Shown here: positions 1 through 13,640 of the stretch, in pieces
How positions within the stretch are numbered: position 1 is the first letter of the stretch
How the letters are laid out: each line of letters starts with the position of its first letter
Assembly (NCBI GenBank): GCA_026419785.1
Contig: JAODTK010005771.1
Span: 845,501 to 909,500, forward strand
Reading direction: 5' to 3'
DNA from: Sclerodactyla briareus
Lineage: Eukaryota > Echinodermata > Holothuroidea > Dendrochirotida > Sclerodactylidae
Length of the DNA stretch: 64,000 nt
Notes under the pieces: generated by a model
Databases searched by the model: none
Seen by the model: the letters and a program-made list of their open reading frames with translations, nothing else
Told to the model about the DNA's origin: nothing
Position numbers and translations under genes: made by a program

Positions 1-387
1 CCCATAAATTGTATCTTACTGGTTGTTAACGATAGGAAGGGGGAGGTCATTTATGAGGCGCACTTCCCTGCGGGTTCCAATCTCAATACCCCCCCCCAAG
101 GCAAATCGCTTGGTATGCGCTGTTGTCATGACCACAACCATGAACAGGGGACCCAGGGGCTATAAGCTCCCTGAAATGCATCAATAACCCCTGGCCAATG
201 AAATGACAGGGACCAGGGGAAGAGAAATTTCTTCAGTTAATCACCTCAAGTAATGAGGCAGCAAATGTGACTATTCAAGTTGAAAGCAGACTTACAGTGT
301 TATAGTGTATGTAATTAATGGCATGTGAGCTAGGTTTATGCGCTGGGGGGGTACTGACGCATTTGAAGGCTGAGCCTCAATGCAGGA
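1..387. other. Intergenic, nothing recognised
   Basis: No coding signal, RNA gene or repeat was recognised. The stretch has short G and C runs and several occurrences of a CCCCTGG/CCAGGGG word that recurs in the minisatellite just downstream. Confidence 0.5.
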
Positions 388-502
388 AATGGGAAGTAAT
401 TCATGCCCTGGTTTTATCAAAGAAACATCTGGTATCATGGCCGGGGGGAAAGTAATCTATGCCCCTGGTTTTATCAAAGAAACCTCGGGGTCTCATGCCG
501 GA
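388..502 (+). repeat. Two-copy minisatellite, about 57 bp unit
   Basis: Two adjacent units share AGTAAT, then an ATGCCC(C)TGG word, then TTTTATCAAAGAAAC, then CATG(G)CCGG. The AGTAAT words start near 395 and 451 and the TTTTATCAAAGAAAC words near 412 and 469, giving a period of 56-57 bp. A short open frame crosses both units and therefore has a duplicated peptide. I treat it as a consequence of the repeat, not a gene. Confidence 0.7.
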
Positions 503-3500
503 ATCATGCAACAGGGGCAGTTATGTTGAAAAGGAACCCCTGGTCTCTTAATTACTTTGACCCTTTCCCCCCCAACCCCCTTCACGCCTTCCTTACACGT
601 GTCACTTGATATTTCTGCTTTATTTCCTCTTGGCTCCTCTCCCGGCATGCACCTACATTACATTTCATGTAGTGAGCCACCAGTGACAGTCTGTCACTAG
701 AAAGTGGAATATATCAACTCATAACACAAGACCACTGTCCATAAGCTTTATCAACCAACCTGTATGGGCACTGATTTTTTAACCTTGGACCATCAAATTC
801 GAAGCCCTTTGACACTGACACCCTTTTCGTTACACTGTATTATTTCAATTATACATCTCCTCAGCCAGGGTTTCTCTAAACAATCTGGCGTGAGGCTGTA
901 CCTCAGAGTGAGTATTGACGCACACGCATTCCTTCCAAGACATGGTCAGGATTAGTGTGGCGACCAAAAAGTTTGCTATTCACTGGCCTGCCACACAAGT
1001 CACCCTTTGGCCAATTCTTTGGACCGCCACCATCCCCCCCCCCTTCCATCCTCTTTCCTCCCCGTGTTTATCCCTCGGTTTGATAACCGGATGATGAATT
1101 GTGATGGGTTTGACAAACAAGCCACACACACACATTTTTGGATACCTGTTTGCGGTCATCGTTATTCAGTAAATGACCTCAATCACCATTCAGCGAGTGG
1201 CAGTCACTTTGCGATGTTGGGATTTGGGAAGAAAAAAGGGGGGGGAGCAATCAGACCCTCTAATCCTATCAGAGTGTTTTGAGTGATCTCAGCACAAAAT
1301 TAGCATTCGATGTCCCTTTCCGTTGCTAGGGCAGGCGGCCTCTGGTCGGTCGGGGCATCGCTACCAGTTCTCAAACCTGTTTGTGTACATTCCGGGACAA
1401 TGAGAAGGAAATTGGATTATAATATCATTTGTCATTCTTCTGGAGCAGTTGCGAAGGAAAGGGAATGGGAAAATCAATTGATATATTTATAGCAGGTGAA
1501 GAACTCCTCTGGGGTGCTATATGTAACAAACAATTTGATTTTAAAAAGAGGTGTGATCCGTGTGATCCTACTGATCGTATGCAAAAGTAAGGTGTACTTA
1601 CTCCTATCCTAAACGCCACTATGCATGAGATACCCAAGCCACTGCATAACACTGTAATAAAATGATACTGTCTACTCGAAAATAAGCCTATGATTAATGT
1701 TTGGTTTCAAGTTCTACCAGCTCACACCCTGACCTCACCCGCCCCCACCCGAACTCACCCAGCCACCACCCGCACCTCTATCCAATGTGGTGTCAAAACC
1801 TTACTGTGGACATGAGCAAACACGACAAGATGGGAAATTGGGCACCCCCAATTCAGGTGAAAAAAAAGCGTGGTTTGATAAACACAAATCTCAACAATTT
1901 CAGTTCCAATAACTCCTCATTGGTAATCACATTTTTTTTGGATCCCGATTGAGTAACAAAGGGGACACCCAACATGAATGAGTTCAGTGAGTATTCGCTG
2001 ATTTTTCACTCATCGATATGGTAAACCAAGTGAAAGTTAATGTTTTTATTGAAAGTCAGTGGAATGCTAAACATGCATATTCTTGTAAAAATGGTGGGAT
2101 TTTGTCTCATTTTCAACTGAAAGTCGTGTAAGGCGGATTTTTTTCTTCGTTAATCTGTAAAGTCTGCTTCGCACGTCCACTAAATTGTAAGCTCTAATGG
2201 AACTTCCATAACAACTTCCTTATTTACTTTACAAGGGCATTGTCAATCCTGCCTCTTTTATCAAGGACTCCAGACACTAAACCACGCTTCATCATTATCA
2301 GAACTTTTCTACCAGTCATTTAAGTCAATCGACTCATTCTGAAATGGGTTTATTTGAGCAAGGGTTCCTTGACTCCCATTCTAATTAAATGAGTGCCATC
2401 TATTGTTATTACAGGCGTTGGAAAACTTTTAAAGGGGGGCTCTCCTTAACAGTGAGTGCCTGAATAGGGTTGGGGGTTAATGAAAGGTACCCAGTAAATG
2501 AGCTCGAATGCCAGTTAAAACCCTACCGTGGAAGTTGCCTAATCAGATAGTTCAATGTTAAAGATAAGATGAGAGGGAATTTCTTCTAATGAGGGTATAT
2601 AAAAACTAGGCACAACTAATCGCCATTTCGGCTTCATGCGTGGAATGTCATGAATTGGGGGGGGTTGTATGAGGTACTAGTCGCAAAAGAATTCTTCTCT
2701 CTTAAATGATTGTAGTCATGGGTTTATCTAGGGGGTGTGCTTTAGTGAAACAGCTTAGTAATGACGAAACCAGAAGTTAAATGGGGTATTCTTGATTGGG
2801 AGCCCATGGTTGGATGGATTATTGGACAGTTGAAGGGGAATACTGGATATCGGTGAAAGGTTTTCATGGGTTCCAAAAATAATGGGGGCGCGGAGGGATT
2901 GGGGGGGGGTGTATGAGATCAGGATAATTGAAAATGAAAGGTGATTCGGCAGGATCTTGTAAGGACCTTATGTGCATCAAGGAGTTCTAAAAGGACAAAA
3001 ACCCCCCCCTCCCTAACCCCAAAGGGGGACACTTGCTATAACTTATATTCATTCAACTTCTACGCAGTTTCTCAATCTGAACCCAGAAAAAACACATTAT
3101 CCCTATTATTTCCAGGATCAGGACGTCATGGTGAAAATATTTCCACAGGCGTCGTGAGATGCGGACTGAGAAAATCTATTTCAAAAACTATTTTTATTAT
3201 TTATGAGCAATATTGGGACCCTACACTCGCCCCAACGGCACTACCAAATTACATGGTAGGTAACACGAGTCGGGTTGCCCCCACCCACCCATCGCCATTC
3301 TCAATTGGACCAAGGCAAATAGCTAGTAACGACAGGGTTACACAGCCAAGAATTTATGCAGAAAAATTGGCAAAATAGAAGCTCTACTAACATAACTTTG
3401 AAGCGCGTTCCCTCAGTCAGAACCAAACAAGAGCGGACAGAGGGTTTTGCCTTGCCAAAAACACGTTCTTGCGGGAAAATAAACTGGTTAGAGTGACATT

Positions 3501-5902
3501 ACTTGGAGGACTTCCTTACCACGTCACCCAACAGCTGAAAACCTGTACAGTTTGGGGTTCACGTCTGACCTGGTGATTACCCAAAGGCACAAGTCTGGAA
3601 TGATCCACTGAAAACATCAACGAAACTTAATAGGGCGGTATGTTTCCAATTCGGCTCACAGGTTATACATATCTTGGTCATAGACTAGCTACACAACAGG
3701 CCTGCTTCATCAGTCAACAACCTCCCCTGAGGAAATCAACAAGGTGTTTCTGGTTGTCCCTTCAAATTGCTTTCCTGCATTTTTCCCCATTCAGCTACAT
3801 ATGCGGGACATGTACGGTTAAACTGGTGAGTACCAATATAATCAGCCTTTAAAGTTACCACCAAATAGTTACAGTAGGTTTCTGTCCATGAAACTTGGAT
3901 TGAACATGATTTTCTCTCAACATTGTAGTGGATTCCATCAAGATATCTATCGCTAACCACAACTTTGGGGACACATGTGTTCCCCTGCCCCCCCTCGTGG
4001 AGTCAAGTTGACGGGGGTTTCCCCCAGAAACCTCTTGTGGCATGGCTCTGATCTAGGTCTACAGTCAGGAAATGGTGGTTTCCCAGGAGGACTTCTCAAA
4101 GTGGCCCCTCCCCCTGTTCCTGAATGGCCTTAGGGTGGAGGGCTAGGGAGTTCCAGAATATGCCCCAGATTGGTCTTGAGGGTTGTAGGGAGGTGACTGC
4201 CGAAGGGGGAACAAAACTACTGAAATATTGTCAGGTTACTGTAGGCTGTTTTCGATGATTTACCAACACTAAAATTGGCTTGTGGGTCTGGGGTCAGGAA
4301 TGGTGATATGTTTCTATTCCCTCTGCTTGCTCTGCTGCTCTCCTGATCATTTCGTGGGGGCCTAAAAAACTCTTTGTCACATGAACGGCTTTGTACATCA
4401 TCGATTCAGTTCTCAGGCTTTTATCTTCAACCTTCTAGGGGTGGGTGAATGCAGGCCAGGGTAGTTGGGCGGGTGGGGGGAGGGGATGACATTGGATAGG
4501 AAAAAAAACCACACACACCGGATAATACCATATACACCATAGGCACTGTGCACGAGACACCGGATTATACAGTGGGCTGTGTCATTCCTTGGCTTTAAAC
4601 CTCATCATTAACTGAGATCATTTCATTACAACCCATTAGGGACATCCCAGAATTCAATATCCTGTTAAATTTAAATTTGCTATTAGGAGGTACTCTGTTA
4701 CTCATGGACAGAAAAGATCGGGATGGGATGACAGGCGTGGGATGAAGGGGTTCATAGGATTCGCCCCCACCCTCATGACCCCAACCGTGGGATCCTTGGG
4801 GCCCCACTGGGATCCACTAAAACATGATTTGCGAGGACGTTGCCAACTCGTTGCTGGTAACTACGCTGGGGTAGGTACCCCTTTTCCGCAAGAATACACT
4901 TCACCCCGGAACACAGGAGAGAGTTCTTGATCCCTAGGCGGCAGGCTGCCTATGTTAAAAAAGGGGAGAAGTTGATGTAATTTTAAATAGGTTGAAAACC
5001 TTCAGTTATTGCACAGATGTCAACTGACTTTGACCATGACATCTGCAGTATATATGCTAGCCTAGCTACCAGAATTCGGCCATGTTCCCTACATGGAGGT
5101 AATGGAATGGTGCCACCTCTGTGCTTGGAAGAAAAATTGCCCAGAGTCCGGTAGGAGTGGCTAGCAAATCTGCAGATGTAAGAGGTGGAAGGTAAGTGAA
5201 TCAATTTAAATTGGCCATAACCGGGGGGGTTAAACATTCTGGGAATACAGGTTACCAAGGCCAGTAGTTTGGGGTCCAGCGATTCAGCTATCGAAGTGGG
5301 CAACACAGGATAATGAAAAAGGAGAGAGGAATGAACCAATAAAACAAAAATAAGGTTGATCTCGATTTTATGAATTAATTAGGAAGTCGGAATTTCGTAA
5401 AGGGTGGAGGACGGCTATTATTTCATCCGATAACAGTGACATAATAGTAAAATTCAGCATGGAATTCGGTGAAACAGCGCAGGTATAGATGATATGAAAA
5501 TACATGGGGGACTTCAATCGAGTAGCAAGGAACAGGATTTCAAATTATTTCACGAAACGGAGTTACAAAGTAAAAATTGGTTATTGGTTATAAAAAAATT
5601 ACATAACTAAGGGGTTATTATAAGTACCAATGTAGTGATTGTACTGAAGGAGGTGGGTGGTGGGGGGTTGAGGTTTATTCAACTCTCCTAAACAAATATG
5701 GCAAAAAACTGAAAACCTAATAAATAAGATGGATCTGGGGTTCTAAAAGAGTGGTGTGCACTCAACCAGCAATGATGGTGCTTTGCTCAACATGGTGGGC
5801 ATGCATGCTCCCCCCCCCCAGAAAAAAAATTATTGCACCTAGAATGAACTGCTCAGTTGCATATTGGGTAAATATTGTATCAAAAATTGCGATGTCATGT
5901 TT
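503..5902. other. Intergenic, no supportable gene
   Basis: This 5.4 kb holds only short open frames with no domain or family resemblance, scattered G/C homopolymers and AT-rich patches. A 145-codon plus-strand frame at 2941-3378 has no recognisable motif, signal peptide or membrane segment, and I do not call it a gene. I see no RNA gene or clear repeat. The text reads as old, indel-rich sequence. Confidence 0.5.
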
Positions 5903-6163
5903 CAAGGCGGGAAATTCATGCAAGATTCCTAAACAAGGCATAGAAAAGGGAATAGTGGTGAATGGAAAACATTATGGTTTGACGCTGCCAAGGGCGGGAT
6001 TTATGCAGTATTCCTATAAAACAAGGCACTAAGAAACCGGGGATAGTGGTGACTGGACCATTTGGTTGATCGTGGCAAGGCGGGAAATTAGCACGTATCC
6101 TATAAAAACAGGACGAGAAAACAGGGAATAGTGGTGACTGACATTAATGGTTGATCGCTGCCA
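5903..6163 (+). repeat. Three-copy tandem repeat, about 87 bp unit
   Basis: Three consecutive units begin with CAAG(G)GCGGG at 5903, 5989 and 6076. Each continues through a CCTATAAAACAAGG-like word, a GGGAATAGTGGTGA-like word and a GGTTGATCG-like word before the next start. Unit lengths are about 86, 87 and 88 bp, and units differ by scattered indels. Function is unknown. It looks like a short local tandem expansion. Confidence 0.8.
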
Positions 6164-6874
6164 TGACAAACTGCAAAAATGAGAAAAAAAAAAAGCATGA
6201 TTCTCAGGAGGGTATCGGGCCTGTCTGTAATAGTTCATTAAAAGGTCCCCTAAACAACTGCGCAAAATACCGAAAACTCAAGCCCTGTTCTAAATTCTTT
6301 TCAAGCTCTGGGAACCGGGTCACCCTGAGGTCAAGGACAGTTATCAGCGGGATATAGGGGGTAATTTGTCAGGCGACATGAGCTGAAACCCGGGCCAGGG
6401 GCCAAAAAAATTGGGGGGCTTTCCTTTGTTCGGGGGGCAGGTTGTTTTTTTCCTGTCTTTTGTCGCCTGCAGATGCGGGGGCCGGCTCTTGGAGGATATC
6501 GGGCCCCGGCGATTCCGCGGAATCTTTCTCATAAAAGGATCGTCAGTCTTCTGGGTTTGGGTTCATTTCATTTGTGGCCCGGGAGGAGAGGGCGCCACTC
6601 TCTGTATGGGACGAGGGCCCGTTATGGCTTCGTGAGCTCGGCATGGCATATTCTTGCCAGGCTTGTGTCTCATCAAACTTACAAAAGTGCTGAGGACTAC
6701 CCTTACATTATTGCTTTCAGTAGCCACAATTCATTCTCGGTTCTGGAAGTTGTTTTTCAAGTCTGGGACAATTCCATTAGACTAGGGCCGACACAGGGAT
6801 AGGAAAACAGTAAACAGTACACTTTTTTTTGATCCTGGCCGAACAAGGCGGAGGACTAGTGCAGTCATGCAGTG
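6164..6874. other. Intergenic, nothing recognised
   Basis: GC-rich patches occur near 6400-6620, with overlapping short frames in several phases. None resembles a known protein and codon phase is not consistent. No repeat or RNA gene was recognised. The T run at about 6822-6830 lies just ahead of the composite repeat that starts near 6875. Confidence 0.45.
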
Positions 6875-8170
6875 TGGTTATGTGTGGTGGTTGTGGTGTA
6901 TGTGGTGATGCCCTGGCTTTGTGAAACCACAATAAACTTTACCCAACCTGGATGGGAGAAGATCATACTTGGTATGTGTTTCCCATGCTGAGGACATGAA
7001 ACCCTATTGTTTTGGGGTTCCGGTCGGGAGGGTATTGAGGTCAACCAGAGGTTCAAAAGTCTGAAAAAAAAACCTTGTGGAAACGATAAGGACACTGGGT
7101 GGTTGTCAAGGTCAAATGTGGGGTGTAGCTTCTTAGGGGTTTACAGGGAACCCTATGATTTGGGATAGTCAGGAGTGAATTGGTCAAAAATAGAACATTG
7201 TGTGAAAAGTCAATAATTTGGACAAATTTTGGCGTGTGAAACCGGGATAAAACTCGACCCAACCTGGATGGAGGAAGATCATACCGGTTATGTGTTTCCA
7301 TGATGAGTGACACTGGAAACCCTATTGTTTTTGGGGTCAGGTCAAGGCAATCTGAGGTCACCAGAGGTCAAAGTCTGAAAAACCTTGTGACCACGATAAA
7401 GTCAGGAATGGTTGGTTGGATAGGTCAAAATTTGTGTGTAGCTTTTTGTATGGTGGCGTACAGGAAACCCTATTGTTTTGGGATAGGTGGGAGTTGAAAT
7501 TTTTGGTTCAAAAAAATAGAAAATTTGTGGGAAAAAGTCAATAATTGGCCAAATTTTGGTTTGTGAACCGGCCTAAATCGGGGACCCCACCTGGATGGAA
7601 TGAAGCTATTATTGGTATGTGTGGTCACCCATGATGGAGTAAATGAAACCCCTATGTTTGGGGTGAGTCAGAAGGTCAGCTGGGCCCACCAGAGGTCAAA
7701 GGTCTGAAACCTTTGTGAACACAATAAGTTCCCCGACATGGTTAGGCTGATTCCGGTTCAAATTGGTTTGTGTAGCTTTCGGCATGGGGTACAGGACCCT
7801 ATTGGTTTTTGGTAATGGTCAGGGGGTGAATTTCGATATTCTAGCCAATTTTTGCTTGTAATACCACAGTATCAAACCCCACTGGATGGATGAAGCTCTC
7901 AATCCCCCGGTATTATGTTTGTTACAATGATGAGTCATGAAAAACCCCATGGTTTGAGGTCACCAGAGGTTAAGTCTGGAAATCCTTGGAAAATTAGTGT
8001 TGTAAGCTGTCTTATCCAGAGTATAGGCAACCCTATTGGTTGGTTAAAAAAAAAGGGAAATTGTCAGACGTTATGTCTTAACATTGTCCTTGGGGCGTGG
8101 CTCGCGGTTTCAGGAAGAGTCAGATCAACTACGCCTTTTGGCTTTCTGGGATCCTTCTGGATAGCATATT
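6875..8170 (+). repeat. Composite repeat copy 1: dimeric array plus tail
   Basis: A GT-rich lead-in is followed by about 3.5 units of a repeat with a period of roughly 290-330 bp, and then by a non-repeated tail. The landmark CTTGGTATGTG or its variants recurs near 6967, 7282, 7612 and 7910. Each unit contains two diverged halves, one with a GTACATGAAACCCTATTG-like word and one with GTACAGGAAACCCTATTG, plus a CACGATAA word heading each half. The tail from about 7980 contains TTAGTGT..TAAGCTGTCTTA, then CCTATTGGTTGGT, and ends near TTTTGGCTTTCTGGGA. Antisense frames of up to 102 codons here are by-products of the repeat. The same architecture recurs at 12.3 and 22.9 kb. Confidence 0.85.
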
Positions 8171-8361
8171 TACAACCAAAAATGATTCTGAGAGAGGACA
8201 TTGCCCCAATGTTACTATGAGTATCGAATGAAGACAAAAAACATACAAAATAAAGGGTAGGGGATGTGGAAACGTAGATACTCCCAGGAGCTTGTCTCTT
8301 ATTATAATTCAAAGTCATAAGGGGGCAACTATCACAGGGGGCTGTTACCAGGTGGGTCGAT

Positions 8362-8397
<36 letters not shown>

Positions 8398-10774
8398 CAT
8401 GTGCCTCCCCTCCCCCTCCCCTCCCAACCCATCAAAAAGAGCGGGGCCATCCTGTCGGGGAGGGGTTATGAATCGGTTGGGGAAACCGTGGGCCTGGAAT
8501 TTTATAAATTCAAGGTGGGATTTTGAAAGGGTACATACAGTGTTGAGTGGCTGACTGGGGGGCTAGTGTCCTGACGTCGGAGGAGGAAGATCGATTTTAC
8601 CATCAGGGCGAAACCGAACCCCCACCTGTCATAGATCGTTGATGCCACGGCAATCAATTTAAAACACTTGTTAACTAGTGATAATATTCAAATAATTTTC
8701 CCCACTTGAATAGGACCATTAATTAACCCCTAATGTGAATTCCCCCAGTTTCACCAGGTTCTTCCGATAACAAAGGCCTGCCCACCTTGCTACTGGGATT
8801 GGTTTGCGACAGATAAAGCAGAGAAGTGCGTACGAGAGGGAGTAGGAATTATTTTGGCGTGGAAACGGGCCACTGTGATATGCTTGTGGTATGTAGCTCA
8901 TTAATTAGTAGGTTGCAGTGTCCACAAGGTTTTCAAACGGTCAGATAAGAGAAATATACGAGTGCCCTCCACCGCCGGGCTCCTCCATGAATTTGAAAAA
9001 ATACGTGCTCGTGATTGGGACCAAGTGGGAGAAGAAGAATCAGGCCAGGATATGACATTTTCCAGAGACCTTCTTCCTATACCCGGACCCTTAACTTGGA
9101 AGGGAAAGTCAAAGATTATTACTGCAGAAGAAAATGTCGGCTGCCAAGAATTTCAGGACCCCCAGGATCGCCCAGACGGAAATGGCCTGCCCTTTGCTGC
9201 AGCTGGGGGGGCGATGAATTATGTATAAATTGGAGTCATTTATTTAATTCACATTATCTGCAAATCCAGGATCCTACCTTCTAGTAATCCCTGCCTGGAA
9301 TGTGAGGGGAGGACCACTATAACAAAGTTACTTGTAATTGGGTTCCCATAATTCAAAAAAAATTACCCCCCACATAGTTTCTAACTCATATGTGGGCCCA
9401 TCTTCGGAAAAGGGTCATCTCAATGTCTTTCAAGATGGGTTACATTGAAGTACATCCACTAAGTGAAAGCAATACGAACACATGCAAACAGAGGCATGTT
9501 CGGAAGTTCTGCAGTGGAAACACAAAAAATATTCCATTGTGTTGTCACTGTTTTTAATTCAGGGAAATAAAAATGATGCTCATGAATATTAACAAAAATA
9601 AAATTACTAGGCCATGGAGCTGGGGGCATTCATGTTGCCTTATGGCCCGGAGGCGTTGCACTTTCTTTGGATCCGGTTATGGCAAGGAAAAAAAACCAAT
9701 TCATTACAGGAAACGCGTAGATCCAGTGTGGGACATGGAGCAAGATTTCCACTGCAAGGGACATATGGCCTTCCATTAGTAGGCAGGCATTGGTGCTTAG
9801 CATTGGGGATAGTTGAAAGTAGGGGGCTGTGGAACTCTTTTGCCATACCAGGATGGAGGCCCTCTCCCCTTGGCCTGAGTTTCTCATTTAGAACCATCAC
9901 CGCATCCTGATTATTTTTCTTTGTGTTGATAAAAAACCTAATTATCAGCTCTTATTCAGTGCCCCTGGCAATTTGTACCTCAATTGCCAGATCCATAGCC
10001 ATAGCAAAAAAACATACACCCCCCCCCCGGCCTCTTCCTTGCTGCCCTGGTTGTTTTGTAGGGGGCACACACCCTGGAGAGAGTAAGCACTAGCCCACAA
10101 CTAGAATAAGATGCTGTAGATATGGCCACTTCTAGCTCCCCTTGCCCTAGCTGCCCTTCCTCCCCCCCCCCATTTGCCCTCCCTGCGCTGGCAAGTAAGA
10201 CCACTTCAGAAGGTAACCAGGGTACAAAAACAGAAATGGGGCTCATTGGGCGCCAAAACTGTACCCCGGCCCCCTCAGGGATTGACTGCTACTTTTGGAA
10301 CGGTCCAAAAGTAGGTACCTTCCGCCAAAGGCAAAGTTTCGTTCAAAACTGGACCAAGTTTTGGAAAATATAGCCATTTTACTTGAAAAACATGCTCCTG
10401 TTGAGGGTGAAATGAAGAGGCTGTGGATGACTACCTGAGAAGCACACTAGAGGGAATAAATTCCCGTTAAGTGGACAAACGAAAAAAAAAAAAAAAAAAA
10501 AAAATATTTCCCACATTCCTACCGTAGCCAGTAGGTGTCATTTTCCACACTTATGTTATTCTTCTAACTTGAGGAGTTTCGTATGTTAATCTCCACATTT
10601 GTTTGTACTAAAGTTGGAAAATAAATCAGCTTGTACTGGGGACAGTCCATTCCTTATATTGATGCTCATGGCCCCATTCCAGGCCTATTGTTATCTGTTA
10701 TAATCATTGGTAATATTATTTGATATTATTTCTACTGTATGCATCTAAGCCTTTGAGCTAGCAATCCAATAAGT
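8171..10774. other. Intergenic with long G and A homopolymers
   Basis: No gene recognised. The interval has a run of 32 G (8365-8396), a polypyrimidine stretch right after it, and a run of 23 A (10482-10504). Overlapping short frames near 9600-9900 occur on both strands, which is typical of non-coding sequence. Nothing marks an exon with confidence. Confidence 0.5.
8365..8396 (+). repeat. Poly-G run, 32 bases
   Basis: An uninterrupted run of 32 G is followed by a C-rich stretch (8407-8430). The length is likely approximate because long homopolymers are error-prone. Such G runs could form quadruplexes; that is inference. Confidence 0.9.
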
Positions 10775-11215
10775 CCTGGCAGTGCAGGACCACTGCAGAA
10801 AGTCGCCATCCACCTAGGCTGCAGAGCAGGACCATTCCGCAGATGTCGCCATCCACTAGTCTGGAGCACAAGACCATCTGCAGAATGTCGCAAGCATAGT
10901 GCAGCACAGGAACCAATCTTGCAAGAACAGGAAGGTTGCCATCCACTAGTTCATGCAAGCAAAGGGACCATAGCAGGAATGTTCGCCATCCACTAGTATG
11001 ACAGCACGGGGGACCATCTGCAGAATGTCAGCAAGTTCACTAGGGCTGCAGCCACAGGACATCGCTGAAAAGGTCCCCATCACTAGTCTGCCGAGGCCGG
11101 GGGGACCACCGCAGAATGTCGCATCCACTAGGTCTGCATGCAGGGGACCTCGCCACAATGTCCCCCATCCACTAGGTCTGCAGGCAGGACCCATCCAGAG
11201 AATGTCGCCATCAAA
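10775..11215 (+). repeat. Minisatellite, 43-47 bp unit, about 10 copies
   Basis: Units centre on GTCGCCATCCACTAG followed by a TCTGCAGGCAGGACC-like half and an ATCCGCAGAAT-like half. The GTCGCCATCCA element or its variants falls near 10801, 10844, 10887, 10935, 10983, 11028, 11074, 11118, 11161 and 11205, a period of 43-48 bp. The CACTAG core is kept in most units. Copies differ by indels. Open frames on both strands through this block repeat the same peptide and are artefacts of the array. Confidence 0.9.
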
Positions 11216-12334
11216 CTCACCCCAACCGCAACCCTGCGCAAAGCCAATCCGCAGAGAGCTCATTTAAAACATGAGAACCGAGTTCAAAGCAGAATTGGAG
11301 AACGAGCATTTTTCCCCAAATTACCAGTTTCTGCATGTTCTAGGGCAGCTCAATATGTCTGATCTCGGTCCGTGGCATTTCTTTGTGTAATATTACAGTT
11401 TTCCAAACCATAATCGATTCTTGTTATGGTATCCTTAACGAGGAAAGAGGTGGGCCTATTCAAGCTCAGCAAGGGTGCGACCTGATACGGCACCTGATCA
11501 GCTTCAAGAGGGTAACACACAGAGCTGGGCAACTTACAAAATTGCATAGTCCATTTTGATGTTGGGGTATTTGGACCCGGGTCCCACGGGAGGGTCGACG
11601 ATCCAACAATTACGCCAAAAAAGAAGACAACAGTATATAGTGACACAACCGAATGTTTCGATAACTTTTTAGTATCTAGCAGGTCATTCCCGCAAAATAT
11701 CCTGTCATTGTTATTGACCAGGGGACGGGCAAACAGGGATCCATATGGCCACAGCCCCCCCCCCCCCCCACTACCCCTGCCATTGAACAACCCTAATTAG
11801 GAAAAAGTAGACCCTTGTCGAAGTGAAGAATCGTGCATGGGAGTAAAGACGAAGAGGAGAAAGAAGAAAGAAGGCAAAAGGAAAATTAAGAAGGCAAACC
11901 AGGAAAATGGGGGTGGGAAGTAGATTGTTGATGTGAGGCTGGGGTAGAGCCAAGGCATTGCGCGAAAAACAAGCTTCTCCCAGTCAAGAGGGCAAGTGCG
12001 ACCACTGCTATGCCACTGGGGCGAGGTGCAACTCGCTGCGTGCACCCGTCTGGAAACTTGTCTCTCCCCTCCCCTGTTGGGAGAATCATGGCGATGTGCG
12101 CCGCATGTCCCTGCCAAGGTGACATAAAACTCGCTAACCAGTGGTGACGAGGTGCCCATTTGGCGCTCAATGGAATCCTCGGGCTAGGGGCTGCGCAGTC
12201 GCAGGAATCGCTAAATGGATGCCCATTTCCCCTGCGCAAGAATTTGCGGATGCACTGTGGGTTGCGGGACCCATAGAAAATGAAACTTTGTGATTCTTGC
12301 CGGAAGTCAAAGGAATTATATTGCCGTCAGGGAC
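11216..12334. other. Intergenic, no supportable gene
   Basis: A 146-codon minus-strand frame at 11350-11790 crosses a C run (about 11756-11769) and has no recognisable domain. Other frames overlap it in other phases. A GA-rich strand stretch lies at 11840-11930. No repeat or RNA gene was recognised. Confidence 0.45.
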
Positions 12335-13640
12335 AGGTCTGGTCGTTGTGTGTGTGAGCCTGCCTGTTAACGTGATAACTCAACCCCGGTTTTGCGGATC
12401 AAGTTCATACTTTTTATGTGCGTTCCCCATGAATAGTACATGAATCCTATTGTGTTGGTTCAGGTCGATCGAAGGGTAATTCTGAGGTCCAAGCAGAGGT
12501 AAAAAAGTCTGAAAAAATCTTGTTAACCGGATACGTCCAGCTGCCTGGTCCGATCGGGTTGACAACTGGTTGCAGCTTCTTATGAGGAGTACAGCTCCTA
12601 TTGTTAGGGGTGTGATTCGGGTTCAGATTTGGGGAACAAAAAATGGGAAAAAATCTGAGAAGAGAAATGGAAAGAATTGATAAATTCGGCCAATTTCTTC
12701 TTGTTAAACTGATAAACTCGGAACCCCCACCTGTGAAGAAACGTTCAAACTTGGGTATATGGGTTCCATAAAGAGTACCGGATCTACCTATTTTTTGGGG
12801 GTTTCAGGGCCAATGTCATCCTGAGGGTAAAGAGAGTTGAAAGTCTTGAAAAATATGTTTAACCCGCTAGTCCAGATGGCATGTCTGATTGGGTGAGAAA
12901 CTCGGTATGCAGGGCTTTCTTTATTGAGGAGTTACAAGGAAACTCTACGTGATAGTGCAAGTCGGGGGGCAGTGTTGGGACAATAATTGGAAATTGTGAA
13001 ACATTGAAATTGGCCAATTTGAGATTGTTAACAACGATAAACTCAACCCCAATCGAGGGTGGTTCCCATGCTGAGTACATTGAAACTAGGTTTTGGTGGT
13101 CAGTCAGAGGTCTGTCTGGTGGTCCACAGAGGGGTCAGAGGGTGAAAAACCTGTGAACATATGTTCAGTCATTGATCAGGTTGAAAATTTGGTGTTTGTG
13201 TAGCTTTTTTTATATGGGGAGAAAGGGAATTTTGGTCCCAAAAATTAGAAATTTTGAATAGCTCGATTATTTTGACCATTTTGGCTTGTAACCATGATAT
13301 CTCAACTTCATTTTTGGCCTGATGAGGCCCTTACTTGGTATGTGGGGTCCTCACAATGGTACATGAGCCTATTTTTTGTGGGGGTCAGGTCAGAAGGTCA
13401 TCGAGGCTCACCATAGGTCACAGTCTGAAAAAATATTGGGAAATTCAGTGGTGTTAGGCTTTCTTATCAAGAGGATAGGGGAACTATTGGTTGGTGGGAT
13501 AAACTGGGGTGAATTGCAAGATGTTATGCTTGCCAAAATGAGCTGTGCAATCTCCATGTGTCTTGTGTTTCTGGCTATGGGTTGTCAGCAAGAGTCAAGG
13601 AAGCACTAAGGCCTTTTGGGCTTAGGGGTATTCCTACATT
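12335..13640 (+). repeat. Composite repeat copy 2: dimeric array plus tail
   Basis: The organisation matches the 6.9 kb copy. A GT-rich lead-in with a CGTGATAACTCAACCCC word precedes units whose CTTGGTATGTG-like landmarks fall near 12406, 12750, 13065 and 13335, so the period is about 270-345 bp. Half-unit words CCCATGAATAGTACATGAA and GAGTTACAAGGAAACTCTA are visible. The tail from about 13430 carries CTATTGGTTGGTGGGATAAA and a run into CCTTTTGGGCTTAGGGG. This tail is the best preserved of the three and matches the 24.4 kb tail over about 150 bp. Overall divergence is high, with many indels. Confidence 0.85.
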
